DNA of 64,000 nt, from the NCBI GenBank assembly GCA_014607495.2, contig CP053160.1, forward strand, positions 7,130,001 to 7,194,000. Reading direction: 5' to 3'. Of the stretch, positions 23,312 through 33,817 are shown piece after piece. The DNA comes from Carposina sasakii (lineage: Eukaryota; Arthropoda; Insecta; Lepidoptera; Carposinidae). Each line of letters begins with the position of its first letter. Position 1 is the stretch's first letter. A program made the translations under genes and the position numbers. The notes beneath the pieces are model-generated. The model searched no databases, was not told the DNA's origin, and saw only the letters and a list, made by a program, of their open reading frames with translations.

Positions 23312-25753
23312 GTATGATCGGGGCACTTCCCAAAAGGGCCGAGATAGGGTCGATATATTCGCCGAGCGCATCCGATTGAATTAATCACGGAAACGTCGGC
23401 GGGCAAGTGATAAACGTTTACTGCTTGCCGCACATCACCATATGGGACTGCCGCCAGTTGTACCTATACTTCCACTTATCCAAGTACGAATATCTACATG
23501 AATCATGTATGATGTATCTATATTCAAACTTTGTCAAAGATTTAAAAAGCCAGCCAGTCGATGGGAGAATTTATTAATAGGTAATTTAGTATGAATCGAT
23601 CAATTTAGTTTGTCATAGAGATCTATTTATAGGTCATTCAATGAGCGATGGAGAGGTGACGGAACGAAGCAACAGCACAAAGAACCAATTAAGGACCGCG
23701 GCCAATAGACAATCTATAACGCTACTTGGAAAGGATCGAAACACGCACATACTGCTTTAATATGTACATAGTTTCATATCTATCGATGTTGCTTTCGGGT
23801 TTAGTATTTTATAGGACAACAAACTTGTCAGATACGGAAAATTGATGCATGTCTAAAGTTTTTCCATTAAAATATTGTGACGGATTTGTTGCAATCTGTC
23901 ATACCTTACCTTCTAAATCATACACTCGTACATTTGATATCAAGACAGAATTCACCAACATTTTTTGCTGTACCTACAATTTATGAAATGGGCAACTGCG
24001 TGCGGTGTTCTCACGGCCAGATGGCCAACGATGAATGAGCTGTTAACGAGTCCACTCTGTTAGCAGCATTATAGATTAAAATAATAATTGCTATCCGAGG
24101 GAGTAGCTACTGACCATTTTCTTGATGTTCGAAAATAATTAACCCACACCTTTTTTAGCTACATTCTCATCTGCTTCAGCTCTACCTACATTATTATGTA
24201 ATGCTGCTTTGTTATATTTATGTTTTATTACTGTCTGTAAAAGTTTAAGATTATTTGAATTATTTTTAATATTAGAAATCAGATAGGTTTGCTAGTAAAT
24301 CTAACAGCTGTCAAACTGCCTCCCATAACGTGTATAGAACGGATAGCGATTTCGATGACAACCGGGATGCGCCCAATTCTCGCCAATAAACGCCCCCGAG
24401 ATATATCGGCCTATATAACACGACAGTCACACAATCAACACATCTATACTTGTCGCCATAAAGAGGAAAATCACTTATTATGTATTGGGCGGTTACCTCT
24501 CTCGGTCACAGACCATTTAATTGACCAGCGTACATTGTACGATGTCGGCACATAGCACTCATTCCGGTCGATTGACGGTGAAGCCATTAAATATGTATGT
24601 TTGATTGAGATGCTCAAGGTGTGTGGCTCCTAAATAAATCCTTACCATTTGAGCCGTGAGAGTACAGGTTGACTTATTCATGGGCAATATCGGCGTATTT
24701 TCTCATTCGTCTAAAAGGATGATCGGAAATTCAAATTAAGTGTTTCCTTTTCTAATTCGCTGGAAATGGGAGCAGATGATTTGAGTGAATGCAGTGACGA
24801 TATCAGAAGACGTGCGACTGCTACGAGTCGCTGGAGGCATGATTCACCGGCCGCCTCGCATTCCGGCCATGGCCGTTTAGCTAATAGGAAATGCCACATC
24901 GCCATAAATTTGTTGAGACTATGCTAATAATTCACTGCACACTGAACAATATTCAACTTTGACCTCTACTAATCTTTGAACGTTAGGCAACGGAGATTTA
25001 CGGCGTGTGAAAGTCATGGCTTATTGCTTATTACTCTTCTGTTTCAGTCATCAATTCTAATTTCATTTTATTGTATTGTTAACACTTTCTTTGACGCGTA
25101 AATATTCAATTCTCAAATAAAGTATTTTTCACATTGTATTAGGTTTAATTAACTTATTTAAAAAAGAAAGCGTAGATATCTTTGATTGAATGAATCGTAT
25201 CAAGAATTCAGGAATGTGAATTACAGCATTTTTAACAAAGAAATTTCTGTTGTTTTACTCGTACAATAGAACAAGTGCGGACAACGGCTTTCGCGAGCGC
25301 GATGTTGTATCGATCACGAAATGAGCCTCTAATGTACGAGTAAGTTAATATTTTAACGTGACGTTAACGTCTGCGTTTGGTGCTAGAAAATGCACTTTAA
25401 CACGTTCAAAATAGAGATGCACTATTGTAGAAATACGTAACTATTCTAGTTTGGTTGATGAACAGCAAACGGACATAGGGATCTTCGCGCTGATTCATCG
25501 CCATGAATAAACATACAGATAACGTGGAAAAGTAATTAAACTTAGCGGGGCTGTTCAAAATTATTGTAACTCGTTGTAACGTAATATTTATAATGAATAG
25601 TCAAGTAGTTCTCTCAGGCAATGAGCAAGCAATTGGTCACTGATCTTTAATATCTACCCCGATATGCACAATATGTCTGTAAGATCTCTATCGCGAATCT
25701 GCAGTTCCCCATTTTTGGGAATGCAGCCGTGTCTATTTATGTATGTTATTAGA
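23312..25753. other. Gene-free stretch
   Basis: An 88-codon open frame at 24289-24555 (+) contains a CTATATAA word near 24411, but no promoter or domain logic is convincing. 25270-25330 is a CpG-richer patch. No gene supported. Confidence 0.3.
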
Positions 25754-25973
25754 CGGCCGATTGGTGTAGTTGGTAGTGACGCCATGGGTCCTGGGTTCGA
25801 ATCCCGGCAAGTGCAAACATTGATATGATGCATATCTATATTTCTTTCCGAGTCATGGATGTTTCTATTTTTACCTATGTATATACCGTTGCCCACGACA
25901 CAAAACTTCACAATTTTTTTGTGTGGAACTAGGTTAATGTGTTGTGAAGTATGTGAATAGTTATTTATTATTA
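25754..25973 (+). mobile_element. tRNA-headed SINE with 8-bp target duplication
   Basis: The head reads TGGTGTAGTTGG (Pol III A-box) and GGTTCGAATCC (B-box) with tRNA-like spacing. A ~150-bp unrelated body follows, ending in a short TTA repeat. TTATTAGA precedes (25746-25753) and follows (25974-25981) the element. The right copy merges with the TTA repeat, so the target duplication is likely but not certain. It is non-coding. The tRNA part does not fold as a full functional tRNA. Confidence 0.75.
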
Positions 25974-25981
25974 TTATTAGA

Positions 25982-28328
25982 TAAGTAGTAATAGTTATAG
26001 TGAAGTCGCTTTATCGTAAATAAAATTGCAAGTAAAAATATTAATGGAGCACACTGTTATTCTGGGCATATTATACAGCATAATAAAAGGTAGCGAAACG
26101 TCGCGGGTCATAACAAAACCGTTATCCTTACATTTTAATAGATTTTTCTTGAAAAGATTTCTAAAGAACCTAGAAATCAGATCCATTCGCTGATTATAAA
26201 ACATTTTTATTATTATTAAATAAATCCATAAAATGTCATAAAATTCAAATTCCACTACATTCTGTTTCACAACTTTTACCACCATATCAAAATGGAATTT
26301 TATATACCTACTTACAACTGAAATTAAAAGTAGTTACTCATAGTTAAAATATATGATGATTCGCAATAGAAGAATTATATATAAAAATAAACTTTGTTAA
26401 GCAAATTTGCATTATTTACGTTCTTTTTGTACCTGTTTGAAGACGGAAGTTAGTAATTTTACAGTAAAAATTTATCTTCAGGCATTTTAATTTATGTCAG
26501 ACGGGGAAGTTCTTAATTAGTGAGGGGGAGGGTCGAGGGGATACGACTAGACGGCTTTGTCACCTTTTTATAGTGTAATGACACGAAAACTTCCCTAATC
26601 ATTATGAAAATAATGAACTCAACTCTAGCAGTGAATTATTTTGACGTATACGTATATTTAAATAGAAGGGGATCTGCCCGCACTACCTTACCTATCTGTC
26701 TGTCTACCACAATGAGACAAAGACGTGAAGTTGTAGTATACTATGTGCTCTATAGTATTCCTCTATGTCTATGGTAGACACCTTAGCATGTACTAAACTC
26801 CTTTTTTTATTCTATTTTTTTTAAAGGGGGTTTTTACCCACCAGTGTATGTCAACCCCATTGTATCACCTTATTTTATAAAAAGGATAAACATACTTTTA
26901 TTATATTTATAATTATTGACCTACTGATGCAGGACTGTGATTAGCTTGCACACCTTATAAAATATATTTAAATTTATTTGCTAACAAACCAATAGTCACA
27001 TAGACAAAGTTACTTTAAATCTTAACATAAATAATATCTTGTCCAGTTTGTCTTGCTTTAATACAATTGGACGAGAGTTCCAAAAGTTCACATACACATT
27101 TTCTATTCAAACAATTTCTCAACGAGTTTAGCGCCAACTTCGAAGTCAAAACATCCCTTAACTCTAAACAGCTATGATTTCTCCGAGTTCGCCCACAACA
27201 CAAGAGTGTCCTTAATATCCCTCTCTTCGAGTATAAAAATAAAAGACGCTACTGTGTACAACACTCGAGTGTACTCATGAAGGACTAACAATAAGGAGGT
27301 GTTCTAATGTCATTCGAAGAAAATTGTGTCATCTTTGCAGCTGACGGACGAAAGAGTAGACTACGTTAGTGGCCGCAACTGTTAGCCAGTCATTCATTGA
27401 GCTGCCAACCGTACCTACTTCAAAATAAAGTACGTATCTTAAATGATCTTAAAAAGTTCTTTCAAACTTTCTTTTTGAATAACACAAAAAGTTATGACAA
27501 GTAGGTACGAGAAAGAACTTCAATATATTAAAAAGATTTTAAAATATGCAAAAGGCATCCAGAAATGTATTTTAAATCAATAAAATTTTAAGTATTTTTT
27601 TTATTGTACCTATGTACTTTATATTAACCCTCGCGGCAATCAAATGTACTTTATTACTACTTACTAAAAAAGTTGACAGCCCTAGATTCCTACTAGTAGG
27701 CTACATTGTATAGTCAGCATAGACCATCGCATCTCCTCATTGCCCTCTCTTAATGAGTGCACAAGCCAATATCTGTCTTAAGAGGAGGCAGACCTTATTT
27801 AGCATCTTTTTGATGAAATATGCTGAAACGGGTGCATGTTTGTTTAATGTGAGACTATTATACTATATTCTTAGTACCCTTAACTATGTCATGTAAAGCC
27901 AAAAACATGATTTAATGATTTTCGCTCGATAGTTTTGTTTTTTGAAATCGACATGTTTTTTAGTCATTTTTACTTTTATTTCGGCTATTACATGAGGTAG
28001 GCGTTTAAAATAAATTCGGATATCAAGATAATAATGATAGTAAACTTTTGTAAAGCCAAAATTAAAAAACAATCATAATTGAACACACAATTAATAAAAA
28101 TCTTTTTGAGACTTACGCCCTTTACTTCTGAGCTCAATCAGTTGTTTAGCGTGCAAGCGATATTCTACTCTAATGCTTACTGAAAAGCGTTAAATAGTAA
28201 CTTCGTGCCCGCTGACGCTCAGTACCGCGCTGTGCGCCGACGACGTAGGGTCTATGTCGCTTTCGCCCACGGCAGTGGCATTTTTTATTATCTTGTGGTG
28301 TAGGTATTACTCGATTGAGTTCGGACTA
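25982..28328. other. Gene-free stretch; possible initiator near 28.2 kb
   Basis: No supported gene. A TATAAAA word occurs at about 27231 in 'gagtataaaaataaaag'. 28200-28280 is GC-richer and contains CTCAGTAC near 28217, resembling the arthropod TCAGT initiator. It lies about 110 bases upstream of the short ORF at 28329. Confidence 0.3.
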
Positions 28329-28421
28329 ATGGGAAATAAAACTAAAAAATATGTTTCCAAAAGGAAGATGGCTCAACGTTGGAGAGAATTTTCTAAAAAG
28401 GGGAGAGAATCAAAGGTGTAA
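28329..28421 (+). CDS. Candidate short basic first exon or micro-ORF
   Basis: ATG at 28329 (context ggactaATGG) opens 30 codons: MGNKTKKYVSKRKMAQRWRE continuing with a second basic stretch, then a stop at 28419-28421. The perfect splice donor GTAAGT at 28418-28423 overlaps that stop, so the piece could instead be a first exon ending at 28417. Lysine and arginine make up over a third of the residues, which suggests a nuclear or nucleic-acid-binding N-terminus if translated. A TCAGT-type initiator and GC-rich patch lie about 110 bases upstream. I do not recognise the protein. Confidence 0.25.
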   Translation: MGNKTKKYVSKRKMAQRWREFSKKGRESKV

Positions 28422-28482
28422 GTAGCTATAATCATAATTAGTAAGTATGTAAAGTTTAGTGCTGAGAATGCATTTTATAATG

Positions 28483-28775
28483 GACAGCAGAAAAAACAAA
28501 ATGTCGAAATTACGGGATAAAATATTTACCCGGGATAAAAAGTATAATGTGTTATTCTGATACGTACCTAAGCTAATATAAGGTCTTTCCGAAATTAGTG
28601 ATTTGCCTTTGACACGAAACTAGGAAAGTAAAAAGAAACAACTTTCACTATGGGGCCAACTCCGATATAGTGAAAAAAATCAGCTGTTCCATACATTTCA
28701 GGATTTTGCGTGATGAAGTAACAAACATACACACTCACACACATACAAACTTTCACCTTTATAAATTGGTAGAAT
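28483..28775 (-). mobile_element. Degenerate Helitron-like fragment
   Basis: 'agaaaaaacaaaatgtcgaa' near 28490 matches 49398 and 57366 in intact minus-strand copies. At the other side 'gtaacaaacatacacactca' and 'actttcacctttataaattg' are the reverse complement of the 5' part seen at 1-60. Sequence between is diverged and the CTAG end is lost. Confidence 0.5.
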
Positions 28776-29066
28776 TCCTTTGAACGATGGCGCTAGTTGC
28801 TTTGTTTATCTATGTAAAAGTCTACAAAAGAAATTAGTTCCGAAATCACACACACAGCATGAGAAGTATTCTATAAGCGCACTGCTTTACACATGAAGTA
28901 CATACACAAATTTTATATACATTTACGAGTATATGTAGGTACAATATCTTTCACTCACCTAAGGAACTTACTTACTACTACATGTGAAGCATATTGGAAT
29001 ATCATATTGGAATAGGTATGTGGATTAGGTATTTTTCAATACTAGTCGGTACCTAATACAACGTGA

Positions 29067-29525
29067 TTAGGTCATCATCATCTTCCTGCCCTGTTCCCAT
29101 TTATTTGGGGTCGGCACAATATGTACTTTTCTTCCATTCATCCCTATTATCCGTCATCTCATGGCTCACTCCCAGTACACGCATATCCTCCCTCACACAG
29201 TCCATCCAACATTTCTTTGGTCTACCTCTTCTTTATATCCATCCACACTCATGCACAAAGCTCTCTGTAAAATATGCCTTTCATCCCGTCGCTTTACATC
29301 ATAGACTCATAATATAGCTTTACATGCCCGTACCAAGACAGACGGTTACTTCGTAACTTGTCTGTGATCGGCGCAACTTTCAAACTTCCTCTTATATACA
29401 CATTTCTTATTTTATCCATTCTTGTAACTCCACACATCCATCTCAACATTCTCATCTTGCTTACATGGAATTGATTTTTATCCTTCTTTACGGCCCAGCA
29501 TTCAGATACAAGACGACATTAGGTA
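29067..29525 (-). pseudogene. RTE-clade LINE, C-terminal ORF2 remnant
   Basis: Read on the minus strand, the frame shows ECWAVKK, then MRMLRWMCGVTRMDKIRN, then SNRLSWYGHV, then in a shifted frame RGRPKKCWMDCV and YCADPK before the stop at 29101-29103. These are hallmark motifs of the end of the reverse-transcriptase ORF of RTE elements in insects. The 3' tail is a short GAT repeat, also typical. The coding frame is broken by a 26-bp insertion after GHVK (29292-29325 region) and by a later 1-base shift. Only about the last 130 codons remain, so it is a dead 5'-truncated copy. Confidence 0.85.
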
Positions 29526-29671
29526 TTAGGTATCGCATAAAATATCATCTTATTATGAGAAATCAACCGTAAGGCATAGACTATAAGTTTCAATTTTATT
29601 ATTTAGCAAAAATACTACAATATCATTAGAATATGAAGATAATTTTCACCATCTCTAACAAGTTTATAATA

Positions 29672-29747
29672 GCCCAGCGGTTACATCGGCGGAGTCGAAA
29701 ATCAGATATTCCTGGTTCGTTTCCGGGTACAGACAAGACTTTTTTTT
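29672..29747 (+). ncRNA. tRNA-like unit with oligo-T (SINE head or Pol III relic)
   Basis: TAGCCCAGCGG resembles an A-box and CCTGGTTCGTTTCCGGG a T-arm with B-box; its 5-bp stem pairs with one G-T. GTTTATA just upstream pairs with TACAGAC downstream as a weak acceptor stem (one mismatch). The anticodon arm does not fold normally, so it is not a working tRNA. A run of eight T follows, which could end Pol III transcription. The T-run may instead belong to the antisense poly(A) tract described next. Confidence 0.35.
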
Positions 29748-29830
29748 CCTTTTTTTTTTTTACAAAATTAAAATCCTTTATTTAAACAAAATATGTGACA
29801 CAAACTAAAAACAATTTAACTAAATATTAA
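29739..29830 (-). other. Antisense poly(A) tract with AATAAA: retro-inserted 3' end
   Basis: On the minus strand AATAAA (complement of 29778-29783) is followed about 15 bases later by a long A-run with a GG interruption (29739-29761). That is the layout of a processed transcript or LINE tail. The body continues rightward but is not recognisable. Confidence 0.45.
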
Positions 29831-30492
29831 AAATTTAACCTAATATAAAAAATGCATTTCGCTATTATCACGATATTTTCTATTTCCACAACTATTCTTT
29901 CTACGTAGGTATTTATTAGATAATGGATCATTCACCGAAAACCGATACTAAATATTCACCGAATAAAGATTCTACGTATTTATCTAATACGTAATGGATC
30001 ACAGGAATGGAACGGCCATATTGCATAAATATTAGTATGTATTATGTCGAACAGGTACGATTTTTACCTAATCCGACCCATCTTTACTTACTACGTAGCA
30101 TCTTCGGCAGCAGTTCCTTATCTACAATATTTTGTTTATAGAATTCAAACAAATTGTGCCGAACAAAAAGTCCTGGAGTCGCCCGTCAAAGTTTATACCG
30201 AACTAATACCACCTGTAATGTTTGAAGAAAAGTGAGTGAGAACCTACCTACCTGCTATAATTTTGTTGTTTTTGCTCACTTGTTTTCACTTTTGGCTACT
30301 AAAACTTTTTTGATATTTTTAAACTCATTTCATACTTAGCTCTCCGATTGACAGTTTGATGGTAACAGCTGAGGTGGAGCATAGAACAGAATGTATTTTA
30401 CTGTATAAGGTAAATAGTACATATATATTTCTTGGGGAGTGTAGAGGATTAGTAAGAAAAATCATCTATACTTAATAATTAATATAATATAA
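29831..30492. other. Gene-free stretch with a local direct repeat
   Basis: 'tctacgta', a 'tttat' core and 'taatggatca' recur about 71 bases apart (29900 and 29971), as does 'attcaccga' (29929 and 29955). An unrecognised 63-codon open frame is at 30044-30235 (+). Confidence 0.35.
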
Positions 30493-30844
30493 TCTTAATA
30501 TATATAAATCTCCTGTCACGATGTTTGTCCGCGATGGACTCCTAAACTACTTAACCGATTTTAAATTAAATTGGCACACCGTGAGCAGTCTGGTCCAACT
30601 CGAGAGATAGGATAGCTTAGATCTTTAATTATAGTCGCAATTTTATTTTATTGCAAATTATTTGTCTATAATTAATTGACAGTCACAATTATCTGTTAAC
30701 TCCAAAAGATTCTAACAGATACCGATACTTTTCGACTGGATTGAGTAAGTAATCAATAGATGGCACTGCTATGGTAAACCGACAAACGTGTCATATAAGC
30801 TACAATCCAATTTCCACGCGGACGAAGTCGCGGGCGTCCACTAG
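30493..30844 (+). mobile_element. Helitron, non-autonomous (352 bp)
   Basis: It starts TCTTAATATATATAAATC with A before it. It ends GACGAAGTCGCGGGC-GTCCACTAG with T after it, as expected for Helitron insertion between A and T. 'gtccgcgatggactcctaaa' is typical of a common lepidopteran family. It has no ORF and abuts the next Helitron without spacer. Confidence 0.75.
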
Positions 30845-31637
30845 TAATATTATAAAGCTGAAGAGTTTGTTTGTTTGTTTGATTGAACGCGCTAATCTCC
30901 AGAACTACTGGGTCGAATTAAAAAATTCTTTTTGTGTTAGATAGTCCATTTATCGAGGAAGGCTTTAGGCTATATATCATCACAGTGCGACCAATAGGGA
31001 CGAAGAATAAGAGGAAAATGTGGAAAAAACGGGGAAAATTATTTAACTTTGGAGACTTCCGTTGCGTGCGCTGCGTAAACGGTTCAAGTTATCCAAAAAA
31101 TATGTATGAAATAATAAAATGACGTAGAAATGATATGAAAGAAAAAAATTGAAGGTCTAGACTGCCTGATGAAGAACCCTTAGCAGCCCAGCTAAACTTT
31201 GAGAGATATGAAAATACCGTCTTAGGAAAAGTTGCTCAGCATGATAAGCACTTTCTAATAACGTAATAAAATTGAAGGTCTAGATAACCTGATGCAGAAC
31301 CCTTAACAGCCCAGCTAAATTTTGAGAGATATGAAAATACCGTCTTAGGAAAAGTTATTCAACATTTTAAAAGAATTCAATTCCCTGTTAAGTTATCTTT
31401 TGCTGTAACAATTAATAAATCACAGGGGCAAACGTTTAAACACGTTGGAATTGACTTACGTCAAGACTGCTTTTCACACGGCCAATTATATGTCGCGTTG
31501 TCAAGATCGGGTTGCGGAGAAAATCAGTATGTTCTTCTGCCACAAGAAAATAAAACAAAAAATATAATTTACGCAGAAGTACTTTAAAATATTTTATTCT
31601 GTTTGTTGACGCGGACGAAGTCGCGGGCAACAGCTAG
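30845..31637 (+). mobile_element. Helitron with helicase C-terminal fragment, copy 1
   Basis: It is nearly identical to 32097-32898 apart from its first bases. Its 3' end is GACGAAGTCGCGGGC-AACAGCTAG followed by T. The 5' start (expected TCTATAC) is missing and replaced by the end of the preceding Helitron. It carries a 123-bp internal direct duplication (units from 31151 and 31274) and the last part of a helicase ORF. Confidence 0.85.
31288..31587 (+). pseudogene. Helitron Rep/helicase C-terminal remnant, copy 1
   Basis: From 31288 the frame is open to the stop TAA at 31585-31587, with no start codon of its own. It encodes [14 protein letters not shown], then [19 protein letters not shown], then [13 protein letters not shown]. 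The last two are the conserved late motifs (V and VI) of the PIF1-like superfamily 1 helicase domain of Helitrons. Walker A/B, the Rep nuclease and everything upstream are absent, so it cannot be active. The upstream 123-bp duplicate (from 31151) encodes the same [12 protein letters not shown] segment and then runs into stops. Confidence 0.85.
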
Positions 31638-32096
31638 TTTAATTTAATTGTATAGTATTTAAACGCACATCAAATAAAAGATTTTTTTTAGTCACAAATA
31701 ATTGGAATTCATATAAAAATTACTGACTGCACAGCAAAATCCTCAAATGAGAATATTGCTAATCAAACTGCAATTTATATTTGTGGGATACGCATACCGC
31801 TATTTATCTTTAAATAAAGTTTTTTTTATTTATGCACAGCTAATATTGCGAATGCACATTATACATACCTGTTAACCCTTTATTTTTAAAAAACACCTAC
31901 TATTTATATTTAACATACAGCAATTTACCTAAATGAAATGGCATTTTTTTACATAATCATCTTAATATTAAAATTTGTTAAGTTACTACTTGTAACATTT
32001 TAACATATTGACTCACCTAAAAGCCTTTTTAAAAGCGATCTACATGAGTAAATTGGTCCCATTTCACATATGTATTGGATACTATTTTTTGTGATA
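31638..32096. other. Spacer between the twin Helitrons
   Basis: AT-rich, no gene or repeat recognised. Confidence 0.4.
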
Positions 32097-32898
32097 TCTA
32101 TACTAATATTATAAAGCTGAAGAGTTTGTTTGTTTGTTTGTTTGATTGAACGAGCTAATCTCCGGAACTACTGGGTCGAATTAAAAAATTCTTTTTGTGT
32201 TGGATAGTCCATTTATCGAGGAAGGCTTTAGGCTATATATCATCACAGTGAGACCAATAGGGACGAACAATAAGAGGAAAATGTGGAAAAACGGGGAAAA
32301 TTATTCAACTTTGGAGACTTCCGTTGCGTGCGCTGCGTAAACGGTTCAAGTTATCCAAAAAATATGTATGAAAGAATAAAATGACGTATAAATTATATGA
32401 AAGAAAAAAATTTAAGGTCTAGACTGCCTGATGCAGAACCCTTAGCAACCCAGCTAAACTTTGAGAGATATGAAAATACCGTCTTAGGAAAAGTTGCTCA
32501 GCATGATAAGCACTTTCTAATAACGTAATAAAATTGAAGGTCTAGATAACCTGATGCAGAACCCTTAACAGCCCAGCTAAATTTTGAGAGATATGAAAAT
32601 ACCGTCTTAGGAAAAGTTATTCAACATTTTAAAAGAATTCAATTCCCTGTTAAGTTATCTTTTCCTGTAACAATTAATAAATCACAGGGGCAAACGTTTA
32701 AACACGTTGGAATTGACTTACGTCAAGACTGCTTTTCACACGGCCAATTATATGTCGCGTTGTCAAGGTCGGGTTGCGGAGAAAATCAGTATGTTCTTCT
32801 GCCACAAGAAAATAAAACAAAAAATATAATTTACGCAGAAGTACTTTAAAATATTTTATTCTGTTTGTTGACGCGGGCGAAGTCGCGGGCAACAGCTA
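32097..32898 (+). mobile_element. Helitron with helicase C-terminal fragment, copy 2
   Basis: It starts TCTATACTAATATTATAAAG after an A and ends GGGCGAAGTCGCGGGC-AACAGCTA; the final G of CTAG is lost. Sequence and the 123-bp internal duplication match copy 1. Differences include one extra TTTG unit near the 5' end. Confidence 0.85.
32550..32849 (+). pseudogene. Helitron Rep/helicase C-terminal remnant, copy 2
   Basis: The same 99 open codons as copy 1 end at TAA 32847-32849. The motif [10 protein letters not shown] and VALSRSG are intact; the phenylalanine-alanine-valine of copy 1 reads F-P-V here. The catalytic N-terminal parts are missing. It is part of the 32097-32898 element. Confidence 0.85.
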
Positions 32899-33074
32899 TA
32901 TAAAATAAATCTTTGATATCTACCATTAATTCGTTTTATTCAAAACTTCCTAATACTTGTTGCATTGGATGAATTTCATACATAAATATAACTATAATGC
33001 AGGTAATGTGTTCTATTGTATGAATGATTTTTTAACATACCTATATTACTTATTAATAAATAAATTAATTTAAT

Positions 33075-33608
33075 TTAATTGTATTTTGCAAACAAAAATA
33101 AAATGAACATAACATTGAAATCAATTATAATAACGACTCTATGGGTTTTTATGTTCTCTGCGTTTGACCTAGCGTTGACCCGCCTGCTCGAAAGCGCGCG
33201 AATTTCGAATTTTAACACAACGCAGATCTTAACGCGTATCCTTGCATTGCGGGTGGCGGGGTATGTGGGCGGAGCAACCGTGGGACTTTTATTTGACTGC
33301 TGGCTCTTAAACTTTCCGCGACATCCTTTAATTTCTCGTTTCTTCGACTTTATCTCTACAACGTATGGTTGAAAGCTGCTTGTTATTGACGTCATGATAT
33401 CCCAGAGTCTAGTGAAGGCTATCCTGTGGCAGTCAATAGGTCCACGATCAGTTACTTGGCTAATATTTGTCTCTGAGATAGGACGGTGTAGGTTGCGGTT
33501 ACATATAACTGTATGTCTAAACATATTATAACATAGTATAAAATATCTGTCTTCCTTATAACTAGTCTGGTCATAAATACTGTTACATGAAAACTTTGGT
33601 TTTTTCAA
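33075..33608 (-). other. Overlapping antisense open frames, unrecognised
   Basis: A minus-strand frame of 177 codons overlaps a plus-strand frame of 97 codons at 33079-33372. The plus frame begins with a hydrophobic stretch (SIIITTLWVFMFSAF) that could be a signal anchor. The minus frame is basic in the middle (KSKKREIKGCRGKF). Neither shows a known domain. The overlap may just reflect a GC-richer, stop-poor patch (33150-33340). A full TGACGTCA lies inside at 33387-33394. Real coding is unproven. Confidence 0.15.
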
Positions 33609-33629
33609 CTATTAAATTATTCTATCTGT

Positions 33630-33700
33630 CCTTGGTGCTCTGCCTACCTCGTAAGGGATAAAGGGGTGATTATATGTGTGTATGCAAAGTGTGTATGTAT
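33630..33700 (-). repeat. Lepidopteran interspersed repeat Q, copy 3
   Basis: 'ggtgctctgcctacctcgta', then 'aaggggtgattatatgtgtg' matches 14635-14705. Confidence 0.6.
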
Positions 33701-33805
33701 ATATGTGGGAGGTGGGCAGCAGCGTCTTCCGTGTTAACAACATAGTCCAAAATACAAACTGCGGTCACCAATCCGCCTGCCTAGCGTGGTGACTATGGGC
33801 AAATA
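33701..33805 (-). repeat. Lepidopteran interspersed repeat R, copy 2
   Basis: 'ggtgggcagcagcgtcttcc', 'aacaacatagtc' and 'tagcgtggtgactatgggca' match 35225-35310 in order. It ends directly at the mariner fragment. Confidence 0.6.
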
Positions 33806-33817
33806 CCCCCCCCAAAA

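Noticed and set aside
24289..24555. 88-codon plus frame with a TATATAA word as a gene
   Set aside because: The TATA word lies inside the frame and there is no domain, splice or codon evidence.
25754..25830. A functional tRNA gene
   Set aside because: A- and B-boxes are present but the cloverleaf fails, and a SINE body with target duplication follows.
31436..31630. Minus 64-codon frame, repeated almost exactly at 32698-32892
   Set aside because: Two near-identical copies look like a gene family but are the antisense of the Helitron helicase fragment.
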